Part shown: piece by piece, positions 42,312-51,859 of the stretch
Numbering within the stretch: the stretch's first letter is position 1
Layout of the letters: every line of letters starts with the position of its first letter
Notes under the pieces: generated by a model
What the model was told of the DNA's origin: nothing
Database searches by the model: none
The model's input: the letters and a program-made list of their open reading frames with translations, nothing else
Assembly (NCBI GenBank): GCA_900539095.1
Contig: UQAR01000002.1
Location: 1 to 64,000, forward strand
Reading direction: 5' to 3'
DNA: 64,000 nucleotides
Source: an uncultured Ruminococcus sp.
GTDB taxonomy: Bacteria; Bacillota; Clostridia; Oscillospirales; Ruminococcaceae
Program-made: the position numbers and the translations under genes

Positions 42312-43543
42312 GAAGATTTGACGCAGTTATAGCAGGTGCAGGAGCGGCAGGAATGTTCTGTGCCGTCCAGCTCGGCTGGCGTGGAAAAAACGTGGCAGTC
42401 ATCGAGCACAGCGGCTGTCAGGGCAGAAAGCTTATGATAACAGGAAAGGGCAGATGCAACGTCACAAACAACTGCACCGCTGACACTGTTATGAAAAATA
42501 TCCCACGCAACAGCAAGTTCATGTATTCTGCACTGAGCAGATTTGCACCTGAGGACGTTATGAGCTTTTTTGAGTGCCTTGGTGTGGAGCTTAAAACTGA
42601 GCGTGGCAACAGGGTGTTCCCTGTGAGCGACAACGCAAAGGATATCGTCAAGGCTCTTGTGAAAGCCTGCGAGGACTGCGGCGTGCAGTTTATCGACGAT
42701 GAAGTGAAAGAGCTTATCATCAAAGACGGCAGAGCAGAGGGCTTTAAGTGCGAGCATGGTGATTATTACGGCGAAAGCGTTATAGTGGCAACTGGCGGAA
42801 AGTCATATCCACGGACAGGTTCAACAGGCGACGGCTACAGGCTGGCAAAGGCTGTGGGCCATAAGGTCACGGCTATAACGCCGTCACTTTGCCCTGTGGT
42901 CACATATGAGCGTGAGGAATGTGCATCGGCAATGGGGCTTTCTCTTAGAAACTGTACCCTGACCCTCCGTGAAGAGAATAGGGAAAAGCCGCTTTTTCAC
43001 GAGCTTGGAGAAATGCTTTTCACACACTTTGGTTTGAGCGGACCGCTCGTGCTTTCGGCATCGGCACACCTTGGTGATATGAACAAGTCACGGTATTATA
43101 TGGATATCGACCTTAAACCTGCACTGAGCCATGAACAGCTCGACAGCAGGATACTTCGTGATTTCAGCGATTTTCCAAACAGGGATTTTCAGAACTCACT
43201 GGGCAAACTGCTGCCCTCGAAGATAATACCCCTTATAATAAAAAGGTGCGGTATCGACCCTGAGAAAAAAGTAAATCAGATAACCCGTGAGGAGCGTGAA
43301 AGGCTTGTTTCCACTGTGAAAAAGCTTACGTTCACGGTGAAGTGTATGCGTCCTGTGGAGGAGGCTATAATCACTCGTGGAGGAGTTGATGTTTCACAGA
43401 TAGACCCACGGTCAATGGAGTCAAAGCTGTGCAAAGGGCTTTACTTTATCGGCGAGGTGCTCGATGTTGACGCTTATACGGGGGGCTTTAATTTGCAGAT
43501 AGCGTTTTCCACGGCGTATAGCTGTGCGGATAAAATTGGATAA
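42308..43543 (+). CDS. HI0933-family flavoprotein (BaiN-like)
   Basis: 411 residues. The FAD-binding GAGAAGMFCAVQL motif, CNVTNNC, VIVATGGKSYPRTGSTGDGY and a C-terminal GEVLDVDAYTGGFNLQIAFSTA segment are typical of the HI0933/YhiN family, which includes BaiN of bile-acid 7-dehydroxylation in Clostridium scindens. Most members are of unknown function, and no bai operon is present. GTG 42308 overlaps the rpiR stop (GTGA). Confidence 0.87.
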   Translation: MRRFDAVIAGAGAAGMFCAVQLGWRGKNVAVIEHSGCQGRKLMITGKGRCNVTNNCTADTVMKNIPRNSKFMYSALSRFAPEDVMSFFECLGVELKTERGNRVFPVSDNAKDIVKALVKACEDCGVQFIDDEVKELIIKDGRAEGFKCEHGDYYGESVIVATGGKSYPRTGSTGDGYRLAKAVGHKVTAITPSLCPVVTYEREECASAMGLSLRNCTLTLREENREKPLFHELGEMLFTHFGLSGPLVLSASAHLGDMNKSRYYMDIDLKPALSHEQLDSRILRDFSDFPNRDFQNSLGKLLPSKIIPLIIKRCGIDPEKKVNQITREERERLVSTVKKLTFTVKCMRPVEEAIITRGGVDVSQIDPRSMESKLCKGLYFIGEVLDVDAYTGGFNLQIAFSTAYSCADKIG

Positions 43544-43555
43544 GGAGATTTTGAT

Positions 43556-44887
43556 ATGGGAATAAATGTAGCTCTTGACGGACCTTCTGGTGCAGGAAAG
43601 TCCACTATCGCAAAGGCGGTAGCGAAAAAGCTTGAATATGTGTATGTTGATACAGGTGCGATGTACCGCTCTATAGCTTACTATGTTATAAGCAAGGGTG
43701 CAGACCTTTCTGACCCTGAGCAGATAAAGCCTCTGCTTGGTGAGATATCTATAAAGCTTTGCTATACAGAGGCAGGTCAGAGAGTGATGCTCAATGACGA
43801 GGACGTTTCAGACAAGATAAGAACGCCTGAGATATCAATGGGTGCGTCAAAGGTGTCTGCTATACCTGAGGTGAGAGAGTTCTTGCTTGAACTTCAGAAG
43901 AATATCGCTAAAGAGAACAATATCATCATGGACGGCAGAGATATCGGCACGGTGGTATTGCCAAATGCTGACGTGAAGATATTCCTCACAGCCGCTCCTG
44001 AGGCAAGAGCAGAAAGACGTTTCAAGGAACTTCAGGAAAAAGGCGACAAGTCTACATATGACGAGGTATTGCAGGATATAATCCAGCGTGACTATAACGA
44101 TACTCACAGAGAGATAGCTCCGCTTAAAAAGGCTGAGGACGCCGTTGAGGTGGATTCTACTGAGCTGACGCTTGAAGAGTCTGTTGAGGCTATCTACAAG
44201 GTGATAACAGACAAGACTAAAAAAAAAGAGCGTAGGGCAAAGGAGATAATGCCTGTCAGACCTGTGAAAAAAGAGCACAGGCTCGGTCATTTCCATATGT
44301 TCTGGTATACAGTGCTTAGATATATCGTTATCGGGCTTTATCATCTGTATTTCAATATCACATTTGAGGGCACAGAGAATATCCCGAAGGACGGCGGAAA
44401 TATATTTGCATCAAATCACAGAAGTTATCAGGACCCTGTTTTTGTCGCACTGCCTACAAGAGTGCCTCTGTCTTATATGGCTAAGGAAGAGCTTTTTCAT
44501 CAGAATGTGTTCTTTACCCTGCTTATAAAGGCGTTCGGTGCTTTCCCTGTCACAAGAGGAAAGGGCGACACTCAGGTCATAGATACATCTATCGAAAAGC
44601 TTGAAAAGGGCAGGAACCTTGTTATATTCCCTGAAGGCACTCGTTCTAAGGACGGCAAGGTCGGCAAGGGCAAAACAGGTGTTGCACTGGTGGCAGCTGT
44701 GGCACAAGTGCCTGTCGTTCCTGTTGGCATAAATTTTGAGGGCAAGCTAAAGTTCAGAAAGCGTGTCGTAGTCAGGTTCGGCAAGCCGATAGTGCCTGCT
44801 GAGATAGGTGTGACTGCTACTGACCCTCATTCTCTGAAAAATATCAAGAATGAGATCATGAAAAATATCACGGAGCTGGTACATTAA
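43556..44887 (+). CDS. Fused cytidylate kinase / 1-acylglycerol-3-phosphate acyltransferase
   Basis: 443 residues in one open frame. Residues 1-220 are cytidylate kinase: ALDGPSGAGKSTIAK (P-loop), DTGAMYRS, MDGRDIGTVV. Residues 235-443 are a PlsC acyltransferase: ASNHRSYQDP (HxxxxD), FPVTRGKGD, FPEGTRSK. In most Firmicutes cmk and plsC are adjacent separate genes; here a Lys-rich linker (about 222-240) joins them. It therefore links CMP phosphorylation with phosphatidic acid synthesis. The next gene starts directly after the stop. Confidence 0.93.
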   Translation: MGINVALDGPSGAGKSTIAKAVAKKLEYVYVDTGAMYRSIAYYVISKGADLSDPEQIKPLLGEISIKLCYTEAGQRVMLNDEDVSDKIRTPEISMGASKVSAIPEVREFLLELQKNIAKENNIIMDGRDIGTVVLPNADVKIFLTAAPEARAERRFKELQEKGDKSTYDEVLQDIIQRDYNDTHREIAPLKKAEDAVEVDSTELTLEESVEAIYKVITDKTKKKERRAKEIMPVRPVKKEHRLGHFHMFWYTVLRYIVIGLYHLYFNITFEGTENIPKDGGNIFASNHRSYQDPVFVALPTRVPLSYMAKEELFHQNVFFTLLIKAFGAFPVTRGKGDTQVIDTSIEKLEKGRNLVIFPEGTRSKDGKVGKGKTGVALVAAVAQVPVVPVGINFEGKLKFRKRVVVRFGKPIVPAEIGVTATDPHSLKNIKNEIMKNITELVH

Positions 44888-46846
44888 ATGTTAACAAATT
44901 GTAAAATTTGCATTGCAAAGACCGCAGGTTTCTGTTTTGGTGTAGACAGAGCCGTAAAAATAGTGTATAATGAATTAGATAACCGAAATAATGTTGTAAC
45001 GTTAGGCCCAATCATTCACAATCCAAACGTAGTTTCTGACCTTGAGGCTAAGGGAGTGTATTCTACCGAGGTGGATAAGGTCACGAAAGACCAGACAGTT
45101 GTTATCAGATCCCACGGAGTTGGACTGGACGTGTATGACAAGCTTGCAAAGATAGGTGCAGAAGTCATCGACGCCACCTGTCCGTTTGTGGCGAGGATAC
45201 ACAAGATAGCAGCCGAAAAATCGGGCGAGGGATACGTTATTCTTATCGCAGGCGATGAGTTGCACCCTGAGGTAATGGGTATAAGAGGTCATTGCAGCGG
45301 AGAGAGTTATGTGTTCAGTTCATGTGACGATTTTGAAAATTTGGTGAAAGAGAAGGATTTTTCGTCAAAAAAGGTTGCAATTCTGGCTCAGACAACGTAT
45401 AATAAGAATATGTGGAGAAAGTGCGAAGAGCTTTTTGAGAGGTATCTGCCTGAGGCTGTGGTGTATAACACCATATGCAGTGCCACTTCTGAAAGACAGA
45501 AGGAGGCGGCGGAGCTTGCAAAGGCTGCCGACATAATGATAATAGTCGGAGGGCTGCACAGCTCCAATACTCACAAGCTGAAAGCCATATGTGAAGAATA
45601 TTGCAAATGCTGGCTTGTGGAGGACGCCGAAGGACTGAAGGCAAGTGATATTGACTTATCAGGTGCAAAATTTATCGGGATTTCTGCTGGTGCATCGACG
45701 CCGGCTTATATAATCAAGGAGGTACAACAGACCATGAGTGAAATGTTGAACAATGTTGACGAAGAATTTAATTTTGAGGAGGAACTGGAAAAGACTCTGA
45801 AAAAAATACATACGGGAATGAAGGTAGAGGGCGTTGTCACCGATATCAATAACGGTGAAGTTGCCGTTGATATCGGAACAAAGCACACAGGCTATATTCC
45901 TGCATCTGAGCTTTCTGACGACCCTACAAAGAAACCTGAGGATATCGTAAGCGTAGGCGACAAGATCGATCTTATCGTTCTCAAGACAAACGATCAGGAA
46001 GGCATCGTTACACTTTCTAAGAAGAAGGTAGACGCAGTTCTCGGATTCCAGAAGATAGTTGAGGCTAAGGACGCTGATGCTACTCTTACAGGTACAGTTA
46101 CAAACGTTGTTAAGGGCGGCGTACTCGTTTCTTCAAACGGCGTAAAGGTATTCATCCCTGCATCACAGGCAGCTCCAAGAAGAGATTTTGACCTTAACGA
46201 TCTGCTCAAACAGACAGTAAGTTTCAAGATCCTTGAGGTGAACGAGGCTAAGCAGAGAGCAGTTGGTTCTATCCGTGCAGTTGCAAGAGAGGAAAGAGCA
46301 GCAGCTCAGGCTAAGTTCTTTGAAACAGCTCAGATCGGTTCTGAGGTAGAGGGTACAGTTAAGTCTATCACAGATTACGGCGTATTTGTAGACCTTGGCG
46401 GAGTTGACGGTCTTATCAGAAGAATGGATCTTTCTTGGAACAGGATCAAGCACCCGTCAGATGTTGTTTCTGTTGGTGACAAGATCAAAGTTACTATCAA
46501 GGATATAGACAGCGAAACTAAGAAAGTTTCACTCACATACAAGAAGGCATCTGAGAACCCATGGGAGATCTTCAAGGCTAACTATGAGGTAGGTCAGGTA
46601 GTTAAGGCTACTGTTGTATCTATCACAAGCTTTGGTGCTTTCGCTCAGATCATTGACGGTATCGACGGTCTTATCCACATCTCTCAGATCGCTAACCAGA
46701 GAGTAAACAATGTTGCAGATATCCTTTCTGTAGGTCAGGTAGTTGACTGCCAGATCACAGAGATCGATTTCGACAAGAAGAGGATCAGCCTGTCTATGAG
46801 AGCTTTGCTTCCTGCTGACGACGAGGCTGCTGAGGACGCTGAATAA
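44888..46846 (+). CDS. ispH-rpsA: Fused IspH (HMBPP reductase) / ribosomal protein S1
   Basis: 652 residues. Residues 1-285 are IspH, the last enzyme of the MEP isoprenoid pathway, with the three [4Fe-4S] cysteines in AGFCFGVDRA, DATCPFV and TICSATSERQ. Residues about 300-640 are four S1 RNA-binding repeats (for example GVFVDLGGVDGLI and GAFAQIIDGIDGLIHI). This fusion is known from clostridia. ATG 44888 directly follows the cmk-plsC stop codon. Confidence 0.95.
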   Translation: MLTNCKICIAKTAGFCFGVDRAVKIVYNELDNRNNVVTLGPIIHNPNVVSDLEAKGVYSTEVDKVTKDQTVVIRSHGVGLDVYDKLAKIGAEVIDATCPFVARIHKIAAEKSGEGYVILIAGDELHPEVMGIRGHCSGESYVFSSCDDFENLVKEKDFSSKKVAILAQTTYNKNMWRKCEELFERYLPEAVVYNTICSATSERQKEAAELAKAADIMIIVGGLHSSNTHKLKAICEEYCKCWLVEDAEGLKASDIDLSGAKFIGISAGASTPAYIIKEVQQTMSEMLNNVDEEFNFEEELEKTLKKIHTGMKVEGVVTDINNGEVAVDIGTKHTGYIPASELSDDPTKKPEDIVSVGDKIDLIVLKTNDQEGIVTLSKKKVDAVLGFQKIVEAKDADATLTGTVTNVVKGGVLVSSNGVKVFIPASQAAPRRDFDLNDLLKQTVSFKILEVNEAKQRAVGSIRAVAREERAAAQAKFFETAQIGSEVEGTVKSITDYGVFVDLGGVDGLIRRMDLSWNRIKHPSDVVSVGDKIKVTIKDIDSETKKVSLTYKKASENPWEIFKANYEVGQVVKATVVSITSFGAFAQIIDGIDGLIHISQIANQRVNNVADILSVGQVVDCQITEIDFDKKRISLSMRALLPADDEAAEDAE

Positions 46847-46860
46847 GCAATAAAATTCAT

Positions 46861-46889
46861 GGGGGCGAGAAATCGCCCTCGTTTTTTAT
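46861..46889 (+). terminator. Terminator after ispH-rpsA
   Basis: GGGCGA (46863-46868), loop GAAA, TCGCCC (46873-46878), then TCGTTTTTTATTTT. Confidence 0.85.
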
Positions 46890-46900
46890 TTTGTATAATA

Positions 46901-46972
46901 TGACAATTTGTCAGTTTGTGGACTGACAAAAATCGTCATAATACTTAAAATCCTTAGTAAAAACTAAAGATT
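46901..46972. repeat. Tandem inverted repeats upstream of the PBP gene
   Basis: TGACAATTTGTCA (46901-46913) is a 13-bp odd-centre palindrome. TTTGTCAG (46907-46914) also pairs with CTGACAAA (46923-46930) over an 8-base loop. Further on AATCCTTAGT (46949-46958) pairs with ACTAAAGATT (46963-46972) except at one position, loop AAAA. They lie just before the -35 at 46985. Operator function is inferred. Confidence 0.5.
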
Positions 46973-46984
46973 TACCGAAAAGAC

Positions 46985-47013
46985 TTAACTTTTTGATTCG
47001 TATGTGGTATAAT
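46985..47013 (+). promoter_or_regulatory. Promoter of the PBP1A gene
   Basis: TTAACT (46985-46990), 17-bp spacer, TATAAT (47008-47013). Confidence 0.65.
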
Positions 47014-47050
47014 AATATCAGTTCAAATAAAGATACGAAAGGTTAAATTT

Positions 47051-49273
47051 ATGGATGAAATAAAAAACACGGCAGTGAAAAAACGCAAAAAGAAAAGATC
47101 TACTAATCCTGCTGTCAGAGTTCTCAAAATATTGGGTACGGCTTTGCTGTCTATATTCCTGATACTCATTATCACTTGTTCGATATTTGCAACGGTTCTC
47201 ACTATCTATGTGCTGAATTTTGCAGATACGACCACGACTATCAGCCTTGATAAGACGGAAACAAGCAATATTTCTAGATTTTTGTCTGTCAACCCTGATT
47301 ATGATGAAAACGATGAGGATTCACAGGAGTATGACCTCTATTATGCTCTGAAGAACAGCAACAAGCACGTCGTTTGGGCTGACCTTGAGGATATCCCGCA
47401 GTATGTTCAGGACGCTTTTGTTTACACCGAGGACGAGAGATTCTATTCTCACGACGGCGTTGACTTCAAGAGAACGTTCGCATCATTTGTAAACGTATTT
47501 ATCCCGATATACGGCGGCAGACAAATTGGTGGTTCGACGATCACACAGCAGACTATCAAGAATATCACGGGCGATGATTCACGAGATTCCATTCACGGTA
47601 TCGAGCGTAAGATTCGAGAGATTTTCCGTTCCATAAATGTGGAAAAGACTTACACAAAGGAAGATATCCTGCAAAGCTATCTGAACCTTGTGCCGCTCAC
47701 AACTCAGGAGTATGATATCATCGGCGTTCAGGCTGCTGCAAACTTCTATTTTGGCAAGGACGTCAAGGACCTTAACCTTGCTGAGGCAGCGTCACTTGCT
47801 GGTATGACAAGCTGGCCTGCTGCTAACAACCCATATGATAATATGGAAAATAATAAGCTCAGACAGAAGTATACACTTGACCATATGCTGGAAAATGGTG
47901 CTATCTCTGAGCAGGAATACAACGAGGCACTCAATTATGAGCTTAAAATAACAGGCGACATCACCTATACAAGCTCAACTATCTATGAGGACGAAACTAA
48001 AGATCAGGGTCCGACATCTTATTTTATGGACGCTGCTATCAATCAGACGATACAGATAATCGCTGACTATTACGGTATTTCATGGGAGGACGCCTCTGCA
48101 AGACTTTATGACGGCGGATTTACTGCGTATACTACTGTTGACAGAGATATGCAGACGAAAGTCGAAAAGGAAATGCAGAAACAGAGCAATTTCACCACTT
48201 ATGAAATGAGCAAGAAAAACGATACTCTGTGGTCGGGCTTTGTTGCTATGGACTATCAGGGCAACGTTAAGGCTATCGTCGGCGGACGTGATAAAAAGAC
48301 AGATTCCAGAGGCTATAACATAGCTACTGATGCCACACGTTCACCAGGTTCTTGTATCAAGCCTATTGCGTCATACGCCCCTGCATTGGATCAGGACCTT
48401 ATGACATGGTCAACCCTTTTCAAGGACGAGCCTATCACTATCAAAGTCAAGGGCAAGGAAAAAAAGTGGCCTGTAAACTATTCTGAAACCGGTGACAGTG
48501 CAAACTGGTCTGAGCAGTATCTCACAACTGTTGAAATGCTTACAAGATCACTTAATACACTTCCTGCACAGCTCATTCAGAAGATGAAACCAGCTTATTC
48601 TTACAACTTCCTGAAAGAAAAGCTTGATATAACCACACTTGCTGATTCGGACGCTGACTACTCACCAGTTACTGTCGGTGGTCTTACCAACGGTACAAAG
48701 CTTGAAGAGCTTGTGGGTGCGTATATGATATTCGGCAACGGCGGTAAAAAGTATGATGTTACCTACGTTTCAAAGGTAGAGGACGTTGACGGCAATGCTA
48801 TCTATGAAAAGAGCGACGGATACAAGCAGGCTATTAGCGAGTCTACAGCTTACGTTATGAACAGAATGATGCAGAACGTTATTACTCAGCAGAACGGTAC
48901 TGGTAGATACGCTAAGCTCAACAATACCGACCTTGTTGGTAAAACCGGTACTTCATCTGACTGGTATGACCTGTCATTTGTGGGCTGCACTCCTGACTAT
49001 GTTTCAGGTATCTGGATAGGTTATGAGAACCCTGCGACGATACCTACAAATGAGTACCAGAACATCGGTGCTATTTGGAAGAATGTTTTTGGCGATATCG
49101 CTGAGCACGAAAAGCACAAGTCCTTTGACAAGACTTTCAAGATGCCTGATACGGTAGAAAAGCTCACCTATTGTACAAAGACCGGTAAGCTTGCGTCAAA
49201 TTCATGCTACAGCACGGCGACTGGATATTATAAGAAATCCAACGAGCCTGAATATTGCAGCGGAAATCATTAA
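47051..49273 (+). CDS. Class A penicillin-binding protein
   Basis: 740 residues. A basic cytoplasmic N-terminus, one membrane helix (about 30-55), glycosyltransferase domain GT51 (EDERFYSHDGVD, GGSTITQQTIKN) and transpeptidase domain (SxxK in SPGSCIKP, SLN in TRSLNTLP, KTG in VGKTGTSSDWYD). It polymerises and cross-links peptidoglycan. ATG 47051 after AAAGG. Monocistronic; the upstream inverted repeats suggest control. Confidence 0.95.
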   Translation: MDEIKNTAVKKRKKKRSTNPAVRVLKILGTALLSIFLILIITCSIFATVLTIYVLNFADTTTTISLDKTETSNISRFLSVNPDYDENDEDSQEYDLYYALKNSNKHVVWADLEDIPQYVQDAFVYTEDERFYSHDGVDFKRTFASFVNVFIPIYGGRQIGGSTITQQTIKNITGDDSRDSIHGIERKIREIFRSINVEKTYTKEDILQSYLNLVPLTTQEYDIIGVQAAANFYFGKDVKDLNLAEAASLAGMTSWPAANNPYDNMENNKLRQKYTLDHMLENGAISEQEYNEALNYELKITGDITYTSSTIYEDETKDQGPTSYFMDAAINQTIQIIADYYGISWEDASARLYDGGFTAYTTVDRDMQTKVEKEMQKQSNFTTYEMSKKNDTLWSGFVAMDYQGNVKAIVGGRDKKTDSRGYNIATDATRSPGSCIKPIASYAPALDQDLMTWSTLFKDEPITIKVKGKEKKWPVNYSETGDSANWSEQYLTTVEMLTRSLNTLPAQLIQKMKPAYSYNFLKEKLDITTLADSDADYSPVTVGGLTNGTKLEELVGAYMIFGNGGKKYDVTYVSKVEDVDGNAIYEKSDGYKQAISESTAYVMNRMMQNVITQQNGTGRYAKLNNTDLVGKTGTSSDWYDLSFVGCTPDYVSGIWIGYENPATIPTNEYQNIGAIWKNVFGDIAEHEKHKSFDKTFKMPDTVEKLTYCTKTGKLASNSCYSTATGYYKKSNEPEYCSGNH

Positions 49274-49277
49274 AAAT

Positions 49278-49309
49278 AAAAGCCTCCATGAAATTATGGA
49301 GGCTTTTTT
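49278..49309 (+). terminator. Terminator of the PBP1A gene
   Basis: AAAAGCCTCCAT, loop GAAATT, ATGGAGGCTTTTTT. Confidence 0.92.
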
Positions 49310-49323
49310 GAAAGGAAATCAGT

Positions 49324-50442
49324 ATGGGAAATAAACTGCGAATGTGCGTGCCTTGCCATTTCGGGCTTGAAAGCGTGCTTGCGTATGAGATAAAAAAAGT
49401 TGGCGGAGATAATTTGACCACCACTGACGGCAAGATAAGCTTTGACGGCGATTTTGACGTGCTTGCAAAGGCAAATATGTGGATAGCCACAGGTGAGCGT
49501 GTGCTCATAGAGCTTGGAAGTTTCAGGGCGGAAAGCTTTGAACAGCTTTTTGACGGAGTAATGAAACTGCCTCTCGAGGACTTTATCGGCAGGGAGGACG
49601 CTTTTCCTGTAAAAGGTCATGCACTCAATTCAAAGCTGCACTCTATCCCTGACTGTCAGAAGATAATAAAGAAAGCCTGCGTAAAAAGGCTTGAAAAGGC
49701 TTACGGAATAAGTTATTTTGAGGAAACTGCTCCCAAGCATCAGATACAGTTTGCCATACATAAGGACGTGGCAACTATCTATCTTGACACTTCGGGAGTT
49801 GGTCTGCACAAGCGTGGATACAGAAGAAATTCCAATGATGCACCTATCAAGGAAACACTTGCGGCAGGAATTGTTGACCTTGCCAGAGTTCGTGCGAATT
49901 CTATTGTGGTAGACCCGATGTGCGGTTCGGGCACGTTCCTTATTGAGTCTGCATACAAGGCACTAAGAGTTGCTCCGGGTCTGAGAAGAAATTTTGCAGC
50001 AGAGCAGTGGTCGCAGATACCTGAAACTGCATGGCGTAACGCAAGGGCAGAGGCTATGGAGGCTATCGACAGACAGGGCGAGTTCAAGGCTTTCGGCTTT
50101 GATGTTGACGATATGGCTGTGGAGCTTACAAGAAACAACGCAAAAAAGGCTGGCGTGGCGTCAAAACTGACGGTCAAACAGCAGGATATCTCAAAATACA
50201 GTCAGATCGAAGGTGCGATAACAATAGTCAACCCTCCATATGGCGAACGTATGCTGGAGATAAAAGAGGCTGAGGAGCTTTATAAGAAAATGGGTCAGAG
50301 GCTTTGCCCGTCAAGAGAGAACCCATGCTACATTATCTCGCCCCACGAGGAGTTTGAAAGTTTCTTCGGCAAAAAAGCTGATAAAAAGCGTAAGCTTTAC
50401 AACGGCATGATAAAATGCAATCTGTATATGTATTTCAAGTGA
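49324..50442 (+). CDS. THUMP-domain rRNA guanine-N2 methyltransferase
   Basis: 372 residues. The N-terminal THUMP RNA-binding domain (about 50-155) precedes a Rossmann methyltransferase: VDPMCGSGTFLIESA (SAM site) and IVNPPYGERM (catalytic NPPY). This is the RlmL/YpsC class that modifies 23S rRNA. Start ATG 49324 shortly after GAAAGGA. The HAD gene follows. Confidence 0.9.
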   Translation: MGNKLRMCVPCHFGLESVLAYEIKKVGGDNLTTTDGKISFDGDFDVLAKANMWIATGERVLIELGSFRAESFEQLFDGVMKLPLEDFIGREDAFPVKGHALNSKLHSIPDCQKIIKKACVKRLEKAYGISYFEETAPKHQIQFAIHKDVATIYLDTSGVGLHKRGYRRNSNDAPIKETLAAGIVDLARVRANSIVVDPMCGSGTFLIESAYKALRVAPGLRRNFAAEQWSQIPETAWRNARAEAMEAIDRQGEFKAFGFDVDDMAVELTRNNAKKAGVASKLTVKQQDISKYSQIEGAITIVNPPYGERMLEIKEAEELYKKMGQRLCPSRENPCYIISPHEEFESFFGKKADKKRKLYNGMIKCNLYMYFK

Positions 50443-50455
50443 GGTGTGGGTCGGA

Positions 50456-51115
50456 GTGAAATTATCAGAGCTTGACGGAATCGTTTTTGATATGGACGGC
50501 GTTATTTTTGACAGCGAGGTCATAGGGCTTGAAAGCTGGGAACGGCTGGGCAAGAAATATGGTCTTGAAAATGTTCATGAGAACGCCATGAAGTGCATAG
50601 GCCGCAGCACGGTGGATACTATGGGTATCCTTGAGGAGGCTTACGGCGACAAGGTGTCCGTAACTGAGCTTTATGAAGAGGCTAAGGCCATTTGCAGAGA
50701 GATTATCGCAGAGCGTGGACTGCCCCTGAAAAGCGGTGCAAAGGAGCTGCTTTTTTATCTGAAAGAGCAGGGCGTGAAAGTGGGACTGGCGTCTTCCACA
50801 TCTTACAATGGCGTTATTGCGAACCTCAAGGGTGCGGGACTGCTTGATTGTTTTCAGGTCATAATCGGCGGAGATATGATAAAACATTCAAAGCCGCAGC
50901 CTGAGATATACCTGCTTGCCTGCGAAAAGCTTGGTGTTAGACCTGAGATGACCATTGCGGTGGAGGATTCGTACAACGGCATAAAGGCTGCATACAACGC
51001 TAAGATGATACCTGTTATGGTGCCTGACCTTATAGAACCTACTGATGAGATATTGTCAATGGTGTACAAAAAAATGGACAGTCTTGACGATGTTCTCAAT
51101 TATCTGAAAAATTAG
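50456..51115 (+). CDS. HAD hydrolase, beta-phosphoglucomutase-like
   Basis: 219 residues. FDMDGVIFDSE (motif I), ASSTSYN (motif II Ser), KPQPEIYL (motif III Lys) and VEDSYNGIKAA (motif IV) place it in the beta-phosphoglucomutase/2-deoxyglucose-6-phosphatase branch with a helical cap. GTG 50456 is nine bases from GAGGTG (50441-50446), so the in-frame GTG at 50444 is not used. Substrate unknown. Confidence 0.86.
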   Translation: MKLSELDGIVFDMDGVIFDSEVIGLESWERLGKKYGLENVHENAMKCIGRSTVDTMGILEEAYGDKVSVTELYEEAKAICREIIAERGLPLKSGAKELLFYLKEQGVKVGLASSTSYNGVIANLKGAGLLDCFQVIIGGDMIKHSKPQPEIYLLACEKLGVRPEMTIAVEDSYNGIKAAYNAKMIPVMVPDLIEPTDEILSMVYKKMDSLDDVLNYLKN

Positions 51116-51127
51116 AGGAGGAAGAAT

Positions 51128-51802
51128 ATGAAGTATGAGATAAAAGGCTCGTCAGTGCCTGCGTTGGTTTGTTATCTTGAAAAAGGGGAGTCGCTTGTGA
51201 CGGAGAGGGGTGCGATGAGCTGGATGTCCCCAAACCTTGCAATGACCACTGGCGGCGGCGTTGGCAACGCATTTGCGAGATTGTTTCAGGGTGAGTCGCT
51301 TTTTCAGAATACATACACGGCTCAGCACGGACGTGGCGTTATCGCTCTGACCTCAGGTTTTCCTGGTAAAATAATGGCTGTTGATGTGACGGACAACCCA
51401 ATAATCGCTCAGAAACAATCATTCCTCGGCTGTGAGCCAACGGTAAAAATGGAGATGCACTTTCAGAAGAAGATAGGTGCAGGATTTTTTGGCGGCGAAG
51501 GCTTTGTTATGGAGCGTTTTTCGGGCAGCGGTATCGTTTTTTTGGAGTTTGACGGAACAGTCGTGACATACAATCTCAAGAAAGGGCAGTCTATGATAAT
51601 CGATTCAGGCTGTCTGGCTGCAATGGAGGCGACCTGCCGAATCGAGGCAAAGCGTGTAAAGGGCGTAAAGAGAATGCTTTTCAGCGGCGAAGGACTTTAT
51701 CACACCAAGGTCACAGGACCGGGCAAGATATGGCTGCAAACGATGCCGGCGGACAGTATGACTAGCTTGGCACCGGTTTATTTCAATATTGATCCTCAAT
51801 AA
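51128..51802 (+). CDS. AIM24/TIGR00266 family protein
   Basis: 224 residues. YEIKGSSVPALVCYLEKGES, ERGAMSWMSPNL, GFPGKIMAVDV and a glycine-rich beta pattern are those of the AIM24/TIGR00266 family, beta-helix-like proteins of unknown function also found in mitochondria. ATG 51128 follows GAGGAGGAAG. Last gene of the rightward group before a terminator. Confidence 0.87.
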   Translation: MKYEIKGSSVPALVCYLEKGESLVTERGAMSWMSPNLAMTTGGGVGNAFARLFQGESLFQNTYTAQHGRGVIALTSGFPGKIMAVDVTDNPIIAQKQSFLGCEPTVKMEMHFQKKIGAGFFGGEGFVMERFSGSGIVFLEFDGTVVTYNLKKGQSMIIDSGCLAAMEATCRIEAKRVKGVKRMLFSGEGLYHTKVTGPGKIWLQTMPADSMTSLAPVYFNIDPQ

Positions 51803-51811
51803 AGGCATAAA

Positions 51812-51846
51812 AAAAGCCCTCGGCTCATCACCGAGGGCCTTTATTT
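51812..51846. terminator. Bidirectional terminator between AIM24 gene and tsf
   Basis: AAAGCCCTCGG, loop CTCATCA, CCGAGGGCCTTT, A-run on the left and T-rich run on the right, between convergent genes. Confidence 0.9.
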
Positions 51847-51859
51847 ATATAAGCGTTAA

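Noticed and set aside
42308..43543. Bile-acid dehydroxylation (BaiN) function
   Set aside because: The family is broad and no other bai genes occur in the window.
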